Part shown: positions 1 to 7,425 of the stretch, in pieces
Layout of the letters: every line of letters starts with the position of its first letter
How positions within the stretch are numbered: the first letter of the stretch is position 1
NCBI RefSeq assembly: GCF_001282115.1
Contig: NZ_LJBR01000137.1
Coordinates: forward strand, 1 to 40,016
Reading direction: 5' to 3'
Source of the DNA: Streptomyces sp. NRRL B-24085
GTDB lineage: Bacteria; Actinomycetota; Actinomycetes; Streptomycetales; Streptomycetaceae
Length of the DNA: 40,016 nt
Program-made: the position numbers and the translations under genes
Notes under the pieces: model-generated
Seen by the model: only the letters and a program-made list of their open reading frames with translations
Told to the model about the DNA's origin: nothing
Databases searched by the model: none

Positions 1-19
1 GCTCCCGACGCCCCCTCCC

Positions 20-31
20 GAGAGCGCTCTC
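20..31. promoter_or_regulatory. LacI-type operator upstream of the LacI-family gene
   Basis: A perfect 12-bp palindrome, GAGAGCGCTCTC, lies 58 bp before the GTG start of the LacI-family gene. LacI/GalR-family operators in Streptomyces typically have this form: a central CG inside a symmetric site of about 14 bp (the CebR-type GGGAGCGCTCCC is the known example). Autoregulation, or control of a divergent gene lying to the left of the window, is inferred. The window starts too close to decide between them. Confidence 0.6.
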
Positions 32-88
32 ACCGCATCCCCGCCCCGGGGCTATCCTGATCCGCACCCGCCGACGAGGAGCCCCGAA

Positions 89-1114
89 GTGACCGAGACA
101 GCGCCGCGCCCGACTCTGGAGGCCGTGGCGGCCCGGGCCGGGGTGTCGCGGGCCACCGTGTCCCGGGTGGTGAACGGCGGGGACGGGGTCAGGGAGCCGC
201 TCGTCGAGCGGGTCCGCAGGGCCGTCGAGGAACTCGGCTACGTGCCCAACCAGGCCGCCCGCAGCCTCGTCACCCGGCGCCACGACGCCGTCGCCGTGGT
301 CGTGGCCGAGCCGGAGACGCGGGTCTTCGCCGACCCCTTCTTCGCACTGCAACTGCGGGGGATCAGCAAGGAGTTGACCGCCCACGACAACCAACTCGTG
401 CTGCTGCTCACCGAGGGCCGCGACGACCACGCCCGCGTCGGACGCTATCTCGCCGGAGGGCACGTCGACGGCGCGCTCGTCTTCTCGCTGCACCTCGACG
501 ACCCGCTGCCCGGACTGATCCAACGGGCCGGTGTCCCCACGGTGTTCGGCGGGCGGCCCGGCTGGAGCGACGGGACGACGGACGTCGTGTACGTCGACAG
601 CGACAACCGGGGCGGCGCCCGCGCGGCCGTACGGCACCTCGCCGGACTCGGGCGCGGCCGCATCGCCCACATCACCGGCCCCCTCGACCAGACCTCCGCG
701 GCGGACCGGCTCGACGGCTACCGGGACGTCATGGGCGACGGCGACCCGGGGCTCGTCGTGCCGGGAGACTTCACCCCGGGCGGCGGGGAGCGGGCGATGC
801 GGGAACTCCTCGCCCGGTGCCCGGACGTGAACGCGGTGTTCGCCGCCAACGACCTCACCGCCTCCGGCGCCCTGCGCGTGCTGCGCGAGCACGGGCGTCG
901 GGTGCCCGAGGACGTGGCGGTGATCGGCTTCGACGACATGCTGCCGGTGGCCGAGCAGACCGATCCGCCACTGACCACGGTCCGTCAGGACATCGAGGAG
1001 ATGGGCCGGTTGATGGCCCGCCTGCTGCTGCGGGACCTCGACCCCGCACACGCGGGAGCCGCACCGGCGGGTGTCGTCCTGCCCACCACGCTGGTCCGGC
1101 GCGCCTCCGCCTGA
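89..1114 (+). CDS. LacI/GalR-family transcriptional regulator
   Basis: This 341-aa protein has the LacI architecture. The N-terminal helix-turn-helix is at about residues 10-32 (VAARAGVSRATVSRVVNG), with the hinge helix near 48-60 (GYVPNQAARSL). A periplasmic-binding-protein-like sensor domain of about 280 residues follows, ending in the usual DVAVIGFDDM and PPLTTVRQD segments. The GTG start is supported by GAGGAG at 75-80, eight bases upstream. Length and both domains are normal for the family. The effector is probably a sugar or sugar-derived molecule (family knowledge); which one cannot be told, because the regulated genes lie outside the window. The palindrome at 20-31 is the likely operator. 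A MITE-like repeat begins 15 bp after the stop codon. Confidence 0.93.
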   Translation: MTETAPRPTLEAVAARAGVSRATVSRVVNGGDGVREPLVERVRRAVEELGYVPNQAARSLVTRRHDAVAVVVAEPETRVFADPFFALQLRGISKELTAHDNQLVLLLTEGRDDHARVGRYLAGGHVDGALVFSLHLDDPLPGLIQRAGVPTVFGGRPGWSDGTTDVVYVDSDNRGGARAAVRHLAGLGRGRIAHITGPLDQTSAADRLDGYRDVMGDGDPGLVVPGDFTPGGGERAMRELLARCPDVNAVFAANDLTASGALRVLREHGRRVPEDVAVIGFDDMLPVAEQTDPPLTTVRQDIEEMGRLMARLLLRDLDPAHAGAAPAGVVLPTTLVRRASA

Positions 1115-1129
1115 CCCGGTCGCCCGCCA

Positions 1130-1368
1130 GGGCCTGTCTGACAATTCCCGTCTGCCTCGCGACGCCAGGCACGCGCCGCCATCCTCGGACCTGCTGCGCA
1201 GGCTCTGACGGGGGACCCCCTTCGCCGCACCGGGCGCAGGCCCAAGTACGTCCAGTACGAGGGTCTGCGCCCGGCACTCTCCCAGCCTTCGGCCGGGGGA
1301 CCCCCAGACACGCACCTGACGCCGCGAGGCCGCCCTCCGGGCGACGACGGGAACTGTCAGACAGGCCT
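1130..1368. mobile_element. MITE-like imperfect inverted-repeat element (about 239 bp)
   Basis: The segment between the LacI gene and the VOC gene is one long imperfect palindrome. The outer arms are 1131-1152 (starting GGCCTGTCTGACA) and 1346-1367, and they match over 22 bp with one mismatch. Next inward, about 1153-1172 pairs with about 1312-1330 with three or four mismatches. A further nested pair is near 1230-1243 and 1261-1274, with one mismatch. It encodes no protein that I can support. Long terminal inverted repeats and no coding capacity are what a miniature non-autonomous transposable element looks like. I believe similar segments recur in Streptomyces genomes, but no search was made. 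The right end touches the stop codon of the VOC gene, and no target duplication is obvious. Confidence 0.6.
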
Positions 1369-2162
1369 CAGGCCGCCTGCCCCGGGTCGCTCTTGATCAC
1401 CGCGAAGCGGGCGCCGTAGGGATCGGCCAGCTTGGCGACCCGGCCGACACCGGGCACGTCCGTGGCGGGCAGCCGGACGGTGCCGCCCAGCTCCTGCGTC
1501 CGCGCGACCGTCGCGTCGGTGTCCGTGACCTCGAAGTACGGCATCCAGTACGGCCCGGCCTGCGCCTCCAGCGGGTCGTCGACGAGCGGGACGATGCCGC
1601 CGAACATGGCGTCCTCGTCCTGACCGGCCGGCAGCACGGTGGTGTACGTGCCGCCCGGGAAGTCGACACCGTAGGTCTCCAGGCCGAGCGCCGCGCGGTA
1701 GAAGTAGGCGGCCATCGGCAGGTCGGCCGTGTACAACTCGACCCAGCACAGCGAGCCCGGCTCCTGCGTGACGTCGAGCCCCTTGTTCCGCCCGGGCTGC
1801 CAGATGCCGAAGGACACGCCCGCCTTGTCGGCGAGGATCGCCATGCGGCCCTGGTCCATCACGTCCATGGGCTGCATCAGCACCGAGCCGTGCGCCTCCT
1901 CGGCCGCCTTCGCGGTGGCGTCCGCGTCCGGCGTCTGGAAGTACACGGTCCAGGACGGCGGGCCCTGGTCCGGTGTGGTCTGCATGCCGCCCGCGGCGGT
2001 CCGGCCGGCGAGCCGGAAGAAGCCGTAACCGCCGGCCTCGGGCGGGCCCGGCTGGAACTCCCAGCCGAACAGGCCGCCGTAGAAGGTGGTGGCGCCGTCG
2101 ATGTCGGGGGTGCCGAGGTCCAGCCAGTTCGGAGCGCCGGTGACATAACGGGTCGTGAGCAT
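1368..2162 (-). CDS. Two-domain VOC (glyoxalase/bleomycin-resistance fold) protein
   Basis: This 264-aa protein has two tandem vicinal-oxygen-chelate domains (about 8-125 and 132-262). Each opens with the typical segment (NWLDLGTPDIDGATTFYGGL and CWVELYTADLPMAAYFYRAA) and ends with a D-x-x-G-A/x-x-F strand. Its size and layout resemble the mycobacterial Rv0577/CFP32 family. The enzymatic substrate is unknown; many members have degenerate metal ligands. The open frame runs upstream to 2666, but the ATG at 2162 is chosen because AGAGGAGGG lies just before it and homologues begin close to the VOC fold. A perfect RecA-NDp type -35 element (TTGTCAGTG, minus strand, 2225-2217) suggests damage induction. 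The MITE-like element abuts the stop codon. Confidence 0.88.
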   Translation of the reverse strand: MLTTRYVTGAPNWLDLGTPDIDGATTFYGGLFGWEFQPGPPEAGGYGFFRLAGRTAAGGMQTTPDQGPPSWTVYFQTPDADATAKAAEEAHGSVLMQPMDVMDQGRMAILADKAGVSFGIWQPGRNKGLDVTQEPGSLCWVELYTADLPMAAYFYRAALGLETYGVDFPGGTYTTVLPAGQDEDAMFGGIVPLVDDPLEAQAGPYWMPYFEVTDTDATVARTQELGGTVRLPATDVPGVGRVAKLADPYGARFAVIKSDPGQAA

Positions 2163-2202
2163 CTCTGCCCTCCTCTGAGGGGTCCCGTTGCCTGTACCGC
2201 CG

Positions 2203-2225
2203 AGTCTTGCACCGTCCACTGACAA
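2203..2225 (-). promoter_or_regulatory. Probable RecA-NDp (PafBC-type) DNA-damage promoter for the VOC gene
   Basis: On the minus strand, TTGTCAGTG (2225-2217) is followed by 8 bases and AAGACT (2208-2203). The established RecA-independent DNA-damage promoter consensus of mycobacteria and Streptomyces is TTGTCRGTG-N8-TANNNT. The -35 part is perfect; the -10 deviates only at its first base. The predicted transcript starts about 35 nt before the ATG at 2162, leaving room for the AGAGGAGGG ribosome-binding site. Confidence 0.5.
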
Positions 2226-2371
2226 TCGCCGTCGGTACGCCGATGCGGGTCCGTGACGACTGCTGTGGCCGCCCTGGCGCGGGACGCGCCGGTTGAACGG
2301 TTTCCGCGCGCCGCCGTGCGCGCCCGCGGCGGGCAGGGGACCATCAAGGCGGCCGGAGGCCGTGAACGGCG

Positions 2372-2392
2372 GCGTTGATCGCGCGTTGATCG
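2372..2392. repeat. Two 10-bp direct repeats, 11 bp apart, upstream of the WhiB-like gene
   Basis: GCGTTGATCG occurs at 2372-2381 and again at 2383-2392. The repeats are one DNA helical turn apart and about 33-52 bp before the ATG of the WhiB-like gene. Phased direct repeats of this kind are usual for activator or two-component response-regulator sites. No regulator can be named. Apart from this, the VOC promoter and the ribosome-binding sites, I see nothing in the 262-bp intergenic region 2163-2424. Confidence 0.4.
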
Positions 2393-2424
2393 AACGTTTT
2401 TCGCCGCCCGGCACGATCTCGGCC

Positions 2425-2700
2425 ATGCACATCGACACCATCACCCCGTCCGACCCCGCCTGGCAGGCACAGGCGTTGTGCGCGCAGACCGGGGCGGACT
2501 TCTTCTTTCCCGAGCCGGGCAGCTCGGTACGGGAGGCGAAGCGCATCTGCGGCATGTGCGAGATGCGCTCGGCCTGCCTCGAGTACGCCCTGGCCAACGA
2601 CGAGCGCTTCGGCGTCTGGGGCGGCCTCTCCGAGAAGGAACGGCTGGCCATCCGACGCCGCTGCACGACCGACGAGGCAACGGGGCGGGAGTGCGGTTAG
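2425..2700 (+). CDS. wblH: WhiB-like iron-sulfur transcription factor (probably WblH)
   Basis: This 91-aa protein carries all WhiB-family signatures. Four cysteines (C19, C42, C45, C51; C-x22-C-x2-C-x5-C) bind a [4Fe-4S] cluster. The turn GVWGG is at 63-67, and a basic tail (RLAIRRR, 73-79) follows for DNA contact. WhiB-like proteins act with the primary sigma factor on developmental or stress genes (family knowledge). An in-frame GTG or ATG further upstream (2293) would add residues without WhiB homology, so the ATG at 2425 is preferred. No strong Shine-Dalgarno sequence is visible. The symbol wblH rests on my recollection that S. coelicolor SCO6715 occupies this place; the family assignment itself is secure. 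The gene is convergent with the desaturase across a shared hairpin. Confidence 0.9.
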   Translation: MHIDTITPSDPAWQAQALCAQTGADFFFPEPGSSVREAKRICGMCEMRSACLEYALANDERFGVWGGLSEKERLAIRRRCTTDEATGRECG

Positions 2701-2720
2701 ACCCCGGGCCCGGCGCGGGC

Positions 2721-2760
2721 ACACCGATGCGCCGCCGTAACCGTACGGCGGCGTCGGTGT
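2721..2760. terminator. Bidirectional hairpin terminator between the WhiB-like and desaturase genes
   Basis: The left arm (2721-2738) and right arm (2745-2760) pair over 16 bp with a 2-nt bulge around a 6-nt loop, AACCGT. The hairpin starts 20 bp after the WhiB-like stop codon and lies about 60 bp beyond the desaturase stop codon on the other strand. It lacks a T-tract, as is usual for Streptomyces terminators. Confidence 0.7.
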
Positions 2761-2820
2761 CGGGCGGGCCCAGCGAGAGACCGACGGTCCGCCGGACGTC
2801 CGCCGGGCCCGCCGGAGGCG

Positions 2821-3798
2821 TCAGGCTCCCGCGCGAGCCGCCATCCGCGCCTTGCGGGCCGCGAGCTTCTCGTCGAACTTCAGGGCCTCCGCGTCCAGCC
2901 CGTTCATGTACAGACCAAGCTCGTCCTGCGCCCGCTGCCCCTCGGGCCCGAGGCCGTCGATCTCCATGACCTTCAGGAAGCGCAGGACGGGCTGGAGCAC
3001 GTCGTCGTGGTGGATGCGCATGTTGTAGATCTCGCCGATCGCCATCTGCGCGGCGGCCCGCTCGAAGCCGGGCATGCCGTGGCCGGGCATCCGGAAGTTC
3101 ACGATCACGTCGCGCACCGCCATCATCGTGAGGTCGGGCGCGAGCTCGAAGGCCGCCTTCAGCAGGTTCCGGTAGAAGACCATGTGCAGGTTCTCGTCGG
3201 TCGCGATGCGCGCCAGCATGCGGTCGCAGACCGGGTCCCCGGACTGGTGGCCGGTGTTCCGGTGCGAGACGCGGGTCGCGAGCTCCTGGAAGGACACGTA
3301 GGCCACCGAGTGCAGCATGGAGTGGCGGTTGTCCGACTCGAAGCCCTCGCTCATGTGGGCCATGCGGAACTGCTCCAGCTTGTCCGGGTCCACCGCGCGG
3401 GAGGCGAGCAGGTAGTCGCGCATCACGATGCCGTGCCGGCCCTCCTCGGCGGTCCAGCGGTGCACCCAGGTGCCCCAGGCGCCGTCCCGGCCGAAGAGCG
3501 AGGCGATCTCGTGGTGGTAGCTGGGGAGGTTGTCCTCGGTGAGGAGGTTCACCACGAGGGCGATCCGGCCGATCTCGGTGACCTTGGACTGGCCCTTCTC
3601 CCAGGCCTCGCCGTCCTCGAAGAAGCCGGGGAAGTTGCGGCCGTCGCTCCACGGCACGTACTCGTGCGGCATCCAGTCCTTGGTGACCTTCAGATGCCGG
3701 TTGAGTTCCTTCTCGACCACTTCCTCCAGCGCGTACAGCAGTCGCGCGTCGGTCCACTCGGAGGACGGGCTGCCGAGGTGAGGGGAAGTGATCGTCAC
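2821..3798 (-). CDS. desA: Acyl-[acyl-carrier-protein] desaturase (soluble diiron)
   Basis: This 325-aa soluble enzyme of the stearoyl-ACP desaturase family inserts a cis double bond into acyl chains to make membrane unsaturated fatty acids. The six expected diiron ligands are visible: E88 (LLTED), E119 and H122 (EEGRH), E172 (FQELATR), E202 and H205 (DENLH). The spacing matches the plant enzyme's E105/E143-H146/E196/E229-H232. No membrane segment is present. The ATG at 3798 starts the protein just before the conserved helices. The upstream DNA (3857-3902) holds three evenly spaced palindromes, so repression by a TetR-type lipid sensor is likely. The partner ferredoxin and reductase are not in the window. 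Confidence 0.93.
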   Translation of the reverse strand: MTITSPHLGSPSSEWTDARLLYALEEVVEKELNRHLKVTKDWMPHEYVPWSDGRNFPGFFEDGEAWEKGQSKVTEIGRIALVVNLLTEDNLPSYHHEIASLFGRDGAWGTWVHRWTAEEGRHGIVMRDYLLASRAVDPDKLEQFRMAHMSEGFESDNRHSMLHSVAYVSFQELATRVSHRNTGHQSGDPVCDRMLARIATDENLHMVFYRNLLKAAFELAPDLTMMAVRDVIVNFRMPGHGMPGFERAAAQMAIGEIYNMRIHHDDVLQPVLRFLKVMEIDGLGPEGQRAQDELGLYMNGLDAEALKFDEKLAARKARMAARAGA

Positions 3799-3856
3799 AG
3801 GTGCTCCAGGGGGACGCGACAGAACATGTACGGGGTCCGGCGGGCGGCGCCGGGAA

Positions 3857-3902
3857 CCTACGGAATCGTAGGCTACGAAACCGTAGGTTACGAGGCCGTA
3901 GG
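3857..3902. promoter_or_regulatory. Triple palindromic operator (TACG-N4-CGTA, 15-bp period) before the desaturase
   Basis: Three copies of TACG-N4-CGTA start at 3859, 3874 and 3889, exactly 15 bp apart. The first is flanked to a perfect CCTACG-N4-CGTAGG. The block lies 59-104 bp upstream of the desaturase ATG, where the promoter should be. Symmetric 12-16 bp sites in front of fatty-acid desaturase genes are typical for TetR-family regulators. The regulator is not encoded in this window. Confidence 0.7.
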
Positions 3903-3954
3903 TTAAGGGTGCTGTAAAGGCCCCTGATCAGCAGTGTTCCCAGGGCATGACAAG

Positions 3955-3982
3955 CGGCCCCGGAACCGCAGGTCCGGGGCCG
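3955..3982 (-). terminator. Hairpin terminator downstream of the DDAH gene
   Basis: Perfect 10-bp arms (CGGCCCCGGA, 3955-3964, and its complement, 3973-3982) enclose an 8-nt loop. The hairpin lies 22 bp past the DDAH-gene stop codon on the minus strand and separates that transcript from the desaturase promoter. Confidence 0.75.
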
Positions 3983-4004
3983 TTGGAGTGAGGGGATCAC
4001 CCGA

Positions 4005-4781
4005 TCAGGCGTACAGTTCGCGCAGGCGCACTGAGAGGCACGTCACACAGCCTTCGAGCTTCTCGAACTCGCTGATGTCGACCACCACCGGTTCGAACCC
4101 GAGGTCGGTGAGCAGCTCCGCGGTCTTCGGCGCGCTCGCCGACATGAGCAGCTTGGGGCCGCCCAGCAGGACGACGTGGGCGCCCGCCTCCTCCGGTACG
4201 GACAGGAAGCGCGGGAAGAGCGCGGGCCGGTCCACCTTGGGGATGTGCCCGATGACGGTCCCGTCGGGCAGCGCGGTGACGGCCGACTTCAGGTGCAGCA
4301 CCTTGCTCACCGGCACGGCGACGACCTGGGCCCCGAGCGGTTCGAAGGCGGCCCGCACCTGCTGGACTCCGGCCGCGTTGGTGCGTCCGCCCCGGCCGAC
4401 GTAGATCGTGTCACCGATCTTCAGCACGTCGCCGCCGTCCAGGGTGCCCGGTTCCCAGATCCAGTTCACCGAGCAGCCCAGGCGGGCCACGGCTTCCTCG
4501 ACGCCCATGGTCTCCTCGCGCCGGGACTCGGCCCCGGGGCGCGCGATCAGGGCGACGTTCTTGTACATGACGACGGTGTCCTCGACGAACACCGAGTCCG
4601 GGCAGTCGTCCTCCGGGTCCACCTCGACGGTCTCCCAGCCGTGCGCGCGCAGGGCCTCGACGTACGCCTCCCACTGCTCGAGCGCGAGGTCGACGTCGAC
4701 CTTCTCCCGCTCAACGTGCGTCACCAGACCTTCGGCGAGGCGCGGGCTGGGGCGGCGGACGAGGGCCTTCTTGCTGGGCAC
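4005..4781 (-). CDS. ddaH: Dimethylarginine dimethylaminohydrolase (DDAH/arginine-deiminase superfamily)
   Basis: This 258-aa protein is of the pentein (amidinotransferase) superfamily. DDAH hydrolyses N-omega-methylated arginines to citrulline and methylamines through a covalent thiouronium on cysteine. Visible family residues are the substrate-binding acidic pair in FVEDTV (67-68), GTLDGGDVL (112-120), the catalytic histidine in LHLKSAV (H163) and the nucleophile in GCVTCLSVR (C248). The length matches bacterial DDAH (about 254-260 aa). The start at 4781 gives MPSKKALVRRPSP, with the family's early V-R-P segment. It appears to be a single-gene transcript ended by the hairpin at 3955-3982. 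A specific substrate other than methylarginine cannot be excluded. Confidence 0.88.
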   Translation of the reverse strand: MPSKKALVRRPSPRLAEGLVTHVEREKVDVDLALEQWEAYVEALRAHGWETVEVDPEDDCPDSVFVEDTVVMYKNVALIARPGAESRREETMGVEEAVARLGCSVNWIWEPGTLDGGDVLKIGDTIYVGRGGRTNAAGVQQVRAAFEPLGAQVVAVPVSKVLHLKSAVTALPDGTVIGHIPKVDRPALFPRFLSVPEEAGAHVVLLGGPKLLMSASAPKTAELLTDLGFEPVVVDISEFEKLEGCVTCLSVRLRELYA

Positions 4782-4899
4782 GAGGGAAACTCCGTATCGG
4801 CGGGGCAGGGGGGCGCGCGTGACGGGCGCCGGTCAGCCATCATGCAGCGCCGGTCCGTGTCGACAAAACCCCCGCAGTCAGGCTGTGCCCCTCCTGAGA

Positions 4900-5500
4900 C
4901 GCTCCGGGCCCACACCACACGCGCGCGTGCACCGCCTCCCGGGCCTCCCGCGGCAGCCACACACGCGCGTGCCGCTCGCGTCCCCCGCACGTGCGTGTGC
5001 CGCCTTACGGCCCCCTGCGGCAGCCGCACGTCCGTCCCGGCGGCCCCCGCGCCGGGATGCGTGATGCCGGTCGGAGGGTGCCCGGTGGGTCCCACGGGAC
5101 GGCGGGTCCGGACTGCCGCGCCGCACGCGTGACTGTCGCTCCCGGGCCCCGCGGCAACCACGCGCGCGTGTGCGGCTCGTGGGCCCCTCAGCAGGGGCCC
5201 CACGCATGGACCGCCCTGCAACCACCCGTGGCCGCCGCACCTCCGTCCCGGCCCCCCTCCACGCCGGGATGCGCGATGCCGGCCGGAGGGTGCCCGGTGG
5301 GTCTCACTGCACGGCGCGACCTGGGCGCCGCCCTGCACCTGAGGGTGCTGCTCGCGGGCCCCCTCGGCAGGGGCCCGCGCATGGGCCAGCCTGCGACCAC
5401 CTGCGGCCCCCGCACCTCCTTCCTGGTGGCCCCCGCGCCGGGATGCGCGCTGCCGGTCGGAGGGTGCCCGGTGGGGCCCGCGGGACGGTGCAACCGGGGC
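4900..5500. repeat. Degenerate long repeats with conserved hairpins (non-coding, about 0.6 kb)
   Basis: The 792-bp stretch 4782-5573 has no gene I can support. Its core is a set of diverged repeats. A conserved block of about 38 bp (containing CCGGGATGCG, then GGAGGGTGCCCGGTGGG) begins near 5052, 5264 and 5438, giving periods of 212 and 174 bp. Upstream of each block is a related block ending in CCGCAC-T/G-TCC. Two units also contain a GC hairpin (about 5179-5202 and about 5354-5383). A partial older unit lies at about 4940-4990. Because 212 is not a multiple of three, no single reading frame spans the units. Three CACGCGYG-type palindromes are clustered here. Confidence 0.65.
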
Positions 5501-5573
5501 GCCGCCGCCCGGAGCGTGGTGCTGCTGCCCCGGGCGGGCGCGGTTCCCGCCGGTGCCGTTGCCGTTGCCGTCG

Positions 5574-7196
5574 CTACGCGAGCGACTCCAGGGTCTGCGG
5601 AGTCACCTCCCGCAGCTCCCCGTCCAGCATCAGCCAGCGTGTGATGCCGATCGACTCCAGGAACGGCAGGTCGTGACTGGCCACGACCAGCGCGCCCTCG
5701 TACGACTCCAGGGCCGAGGTCAGCTGTCGCACGCTCGCCATGTCGAGGTTGTTCGTCGGCTCGTCGAGCATGAGCAACTGGGGTGCGGGCTCCGCCAGCA
5801 TCAGCGCGGCGAGGGCCGCCCTGAAGCGCTCGCCGCCGGACAGCGTCGACGCCTGCTGGTCGGCCCGGGCACCCCGGAACAGGAAGCGGGCGAGACGGGC
5901 CCGCACCCGGTTGTTGGTGGCGCCCGGCGCGAACTGGGCCACGTTCTCGGCGACCGACAGCTCGTCGTCGAGGACGTCCAGACGCTGGGGCAGGAAGCGC
6001 AGCGGGACATGGGCCGTCGCCTCGCCCGCCACCGGCGCCAGCTCCCCGGCGATCGTGCGCAGCAACGTCGTCTTGCCCGCGCCGTTGCGCCCGATCAGCG
6101 CGACCCGCTCCGGGCCCCGCAGGTCGAGGCCACCCCTCACCCGAGCGCCGTAGGCGAGTTCCAGGTCCATGAGGGTCAGGACCGTACGGCCCGGCGGTAC
6201 GGCCGTGTACGGCAGGTCGACGCGGATCTCGTCGTCGTCCCGCACCGCCTCCACGGCCTCGTCGAGCCGGTCCCGGGCCTCGGCGAGCTTCTCCTCGTGC
6301 ATGATGCGGTGCTTGCCCGCGGACACCTGGGCCGAGCGGCTCTTCAGCTTCATGACGGCCCGCGGCTCACGCTTGGTGTCGTACATCTTCTGGGCGTAGC
6401 GCCTGCGGTGGGCCAACTTGATCTGTGCGTCCACCAGTTCGCGCTTCTGGCGGCGGAAGTCGGACTCGGCGACCCGCACCATCCGTTCCGCCGCCTCCTG
6501 TTCGACGGCGAGGGCCTCCTCGTAGGCGGAGAAGTTGCCGCCGTACCAGGTGACCTCCCCCGAGCGCAGGTCGGCGATCTGGTCGACCAGGTCGAGGAGT
6601 TCACGGTCGTGGCTGACCACCACCATGACCCCCGGCCAGGAGGCGACGGCCGAGTACAGCCGCCTGCGGGCGTACAGGTCGAGGTTGTTGGTGGGTTCGT
6701 CGAGGAGCAGCACGTCCGGCCGGCGCAGCAGCAGCGCGGCCAGGCGCAGCAGCACCGACTCGCCGCCCGAGACCTCGCCGATCGGGCGGTCCAACCCGAC
6801 GTGCCCGAGACCGAGTTCGCCGAGGGTGGCCAGGGCCCGCTCCTCCACGTCCCAGTCGTCGCCGACGGTCTCGAAGTGCTCCTCGGACACGTCACCGGCC
6901 TCGATGGCGTGCAGCGCGGCCCGCTGCGCGGCGACGCCGAGCACCTCGTCGACCCGCAGGGCGGTGTCGAGCGTGACGTTCTGCGGGAGGTACCCGACCT
7001 CACCGGCGACGCGCACGGTGCCGTCGGCCGGGGCGAGTTCACCGGCGATGAGCTTCAACAGGGTGGACTTCCCCGACCCGCTGACCCCGACGAGCCCGGT
7101 CCGGCCGGGGCCGAAGGCGATGTCGAGGCCCTCGAGGACGGGGGTGCCGTCGGGCCAGGAGAAAAAGAGAGAGGTGCAGGTGACAGAAGCAGACAT
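5574..7196 (-). CDS. ABC-F family ATPase (ribosome-associated, antibiotic-resistance/translation-factor type)
   Basis: This 540-aa protein has two ABC ATPase domains and no membrane segments, which defines ABC-F. Domain 1 has Walker A VSGSGKST (about 38-45), signature VSGGES and Walker B LLLDEPTNNLDL. A charged helical linker (about 225-300, rich in R/K/E) follows; this is the ribosome-contacting P-site tRNA interaction motif. Domain 2 has GRNGAGKTT (about 350), STLSGGERF and LLMLDEPTNNLDM. ABC-F proteins dislodge antibiotics from, or rescue, ribosomes. The ATG at 7196 with GGAG six bases upstream is chosen over an in-frame GTG at 7346. A strong promoter at 7426-7454 implies a leader of about 220 nt, typical for attenuation-controlled ABC-F genes. 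Confidence 0.9.
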   Translation of the reverse strand: MSASVTCTSLFFSWPDGTPVLEGLDIAFGPGRTGLVGVSGSGKSTLLKLIAGELAPADGTVRVAGEVGYLPQNVTLDTALRVDEVLGVAAQRAALHAIEAGDVSEEHFETVGDDWDVEERALATLGELGLGHVGLDRPIGEVSGGESVLLRLAALLLRRPDVLLLDEPTNNLDLYARRRLYSAVASWPGVMVVVSHDRELLDLVDQIADLRSGEVTWYGGNFSAYEEALAVEQEAAERMVRVAESDFRRQKRELVDAQIKLAHRRRYAQKMYDTKREPRAVMKLKSRSAQVSAGKHRIMHEEKLAEARDRLDEAVEAVRDDDEIRVDLPYTAVPPGRTVLTLMDLELAYGARVRGGLDLRGPERVALIGRNGAGKTTLLRTIAGELAPVAGEATAHVPLRFLPQRLDVLDDELSVAENVAQFAPGATNNRVRARLARFLFRGARADQQASTLSGGERFRAALAALMLAEPAPQLLMLDEPTNNLDMASVRQLTSALESYEGALVVASHDLPFLESIGITRWLMLDGELREVTPQTLESLA

Positions 7197-7339
7197 ACGG
7201 GTCTCCGCGGTTGCTCGAAGCGAGAAGGGGCAAACGCGTATCGAGACACCCGCGACCACGGGAGGCGACAGGGAACCGGAGGGCACGGACAGGGTCCTGC
7301 TCGTCGGAACGGCTCGTATGCCGAGGTCGCACGCGGCGG

Positions 7340-7358
7340 CACACACCTCAGGTGTGTG
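7340..7358. promoter_or_regulatory. Perfect 19-bp dyad in the ABC-F leader
   Basis: The arms CACACACCT (7340-7348) and AGGTGTGTG (7350-7358) are perfectly complementary around one central base. The dyad lies within the predicted 5' leader of the ABC-F transcript, about 60-80 nt after the likely transcription start. It may be a protein operator, because the 1-nt centre is too tight for an RNA hairpin without opening pairs. Alternatively it may be part of an attenuator. Confidence 0.45.
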
Positions 7359-7425
7359 ACACGGTGTCTCAGGACCTCAGACGAGCAACGTCCTTCTCCG
7401 ATCGACGGCAACAGAAGCGTTCTAC

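Noticed and set aside
5188..5493. A minus-strand frame with repeated peptides (PTGHPPTGSAHPGAGA-like) in the 4.9-5.5 kb repeats.
   Set aside because: The next repeat unit is 212 bp away, so the frame is not kept, and there is no ribosome-binding site. Treated as non-coding repeats.
7197..7346. N-terminal extension of the ABC-F protein from the in-frame GTG at 7346.
   Set aside because: The added 50 residues have no ABC-F similarity, and the ATG at 7196 has a well-placed GGAG and begins at the usual family N-terminus.
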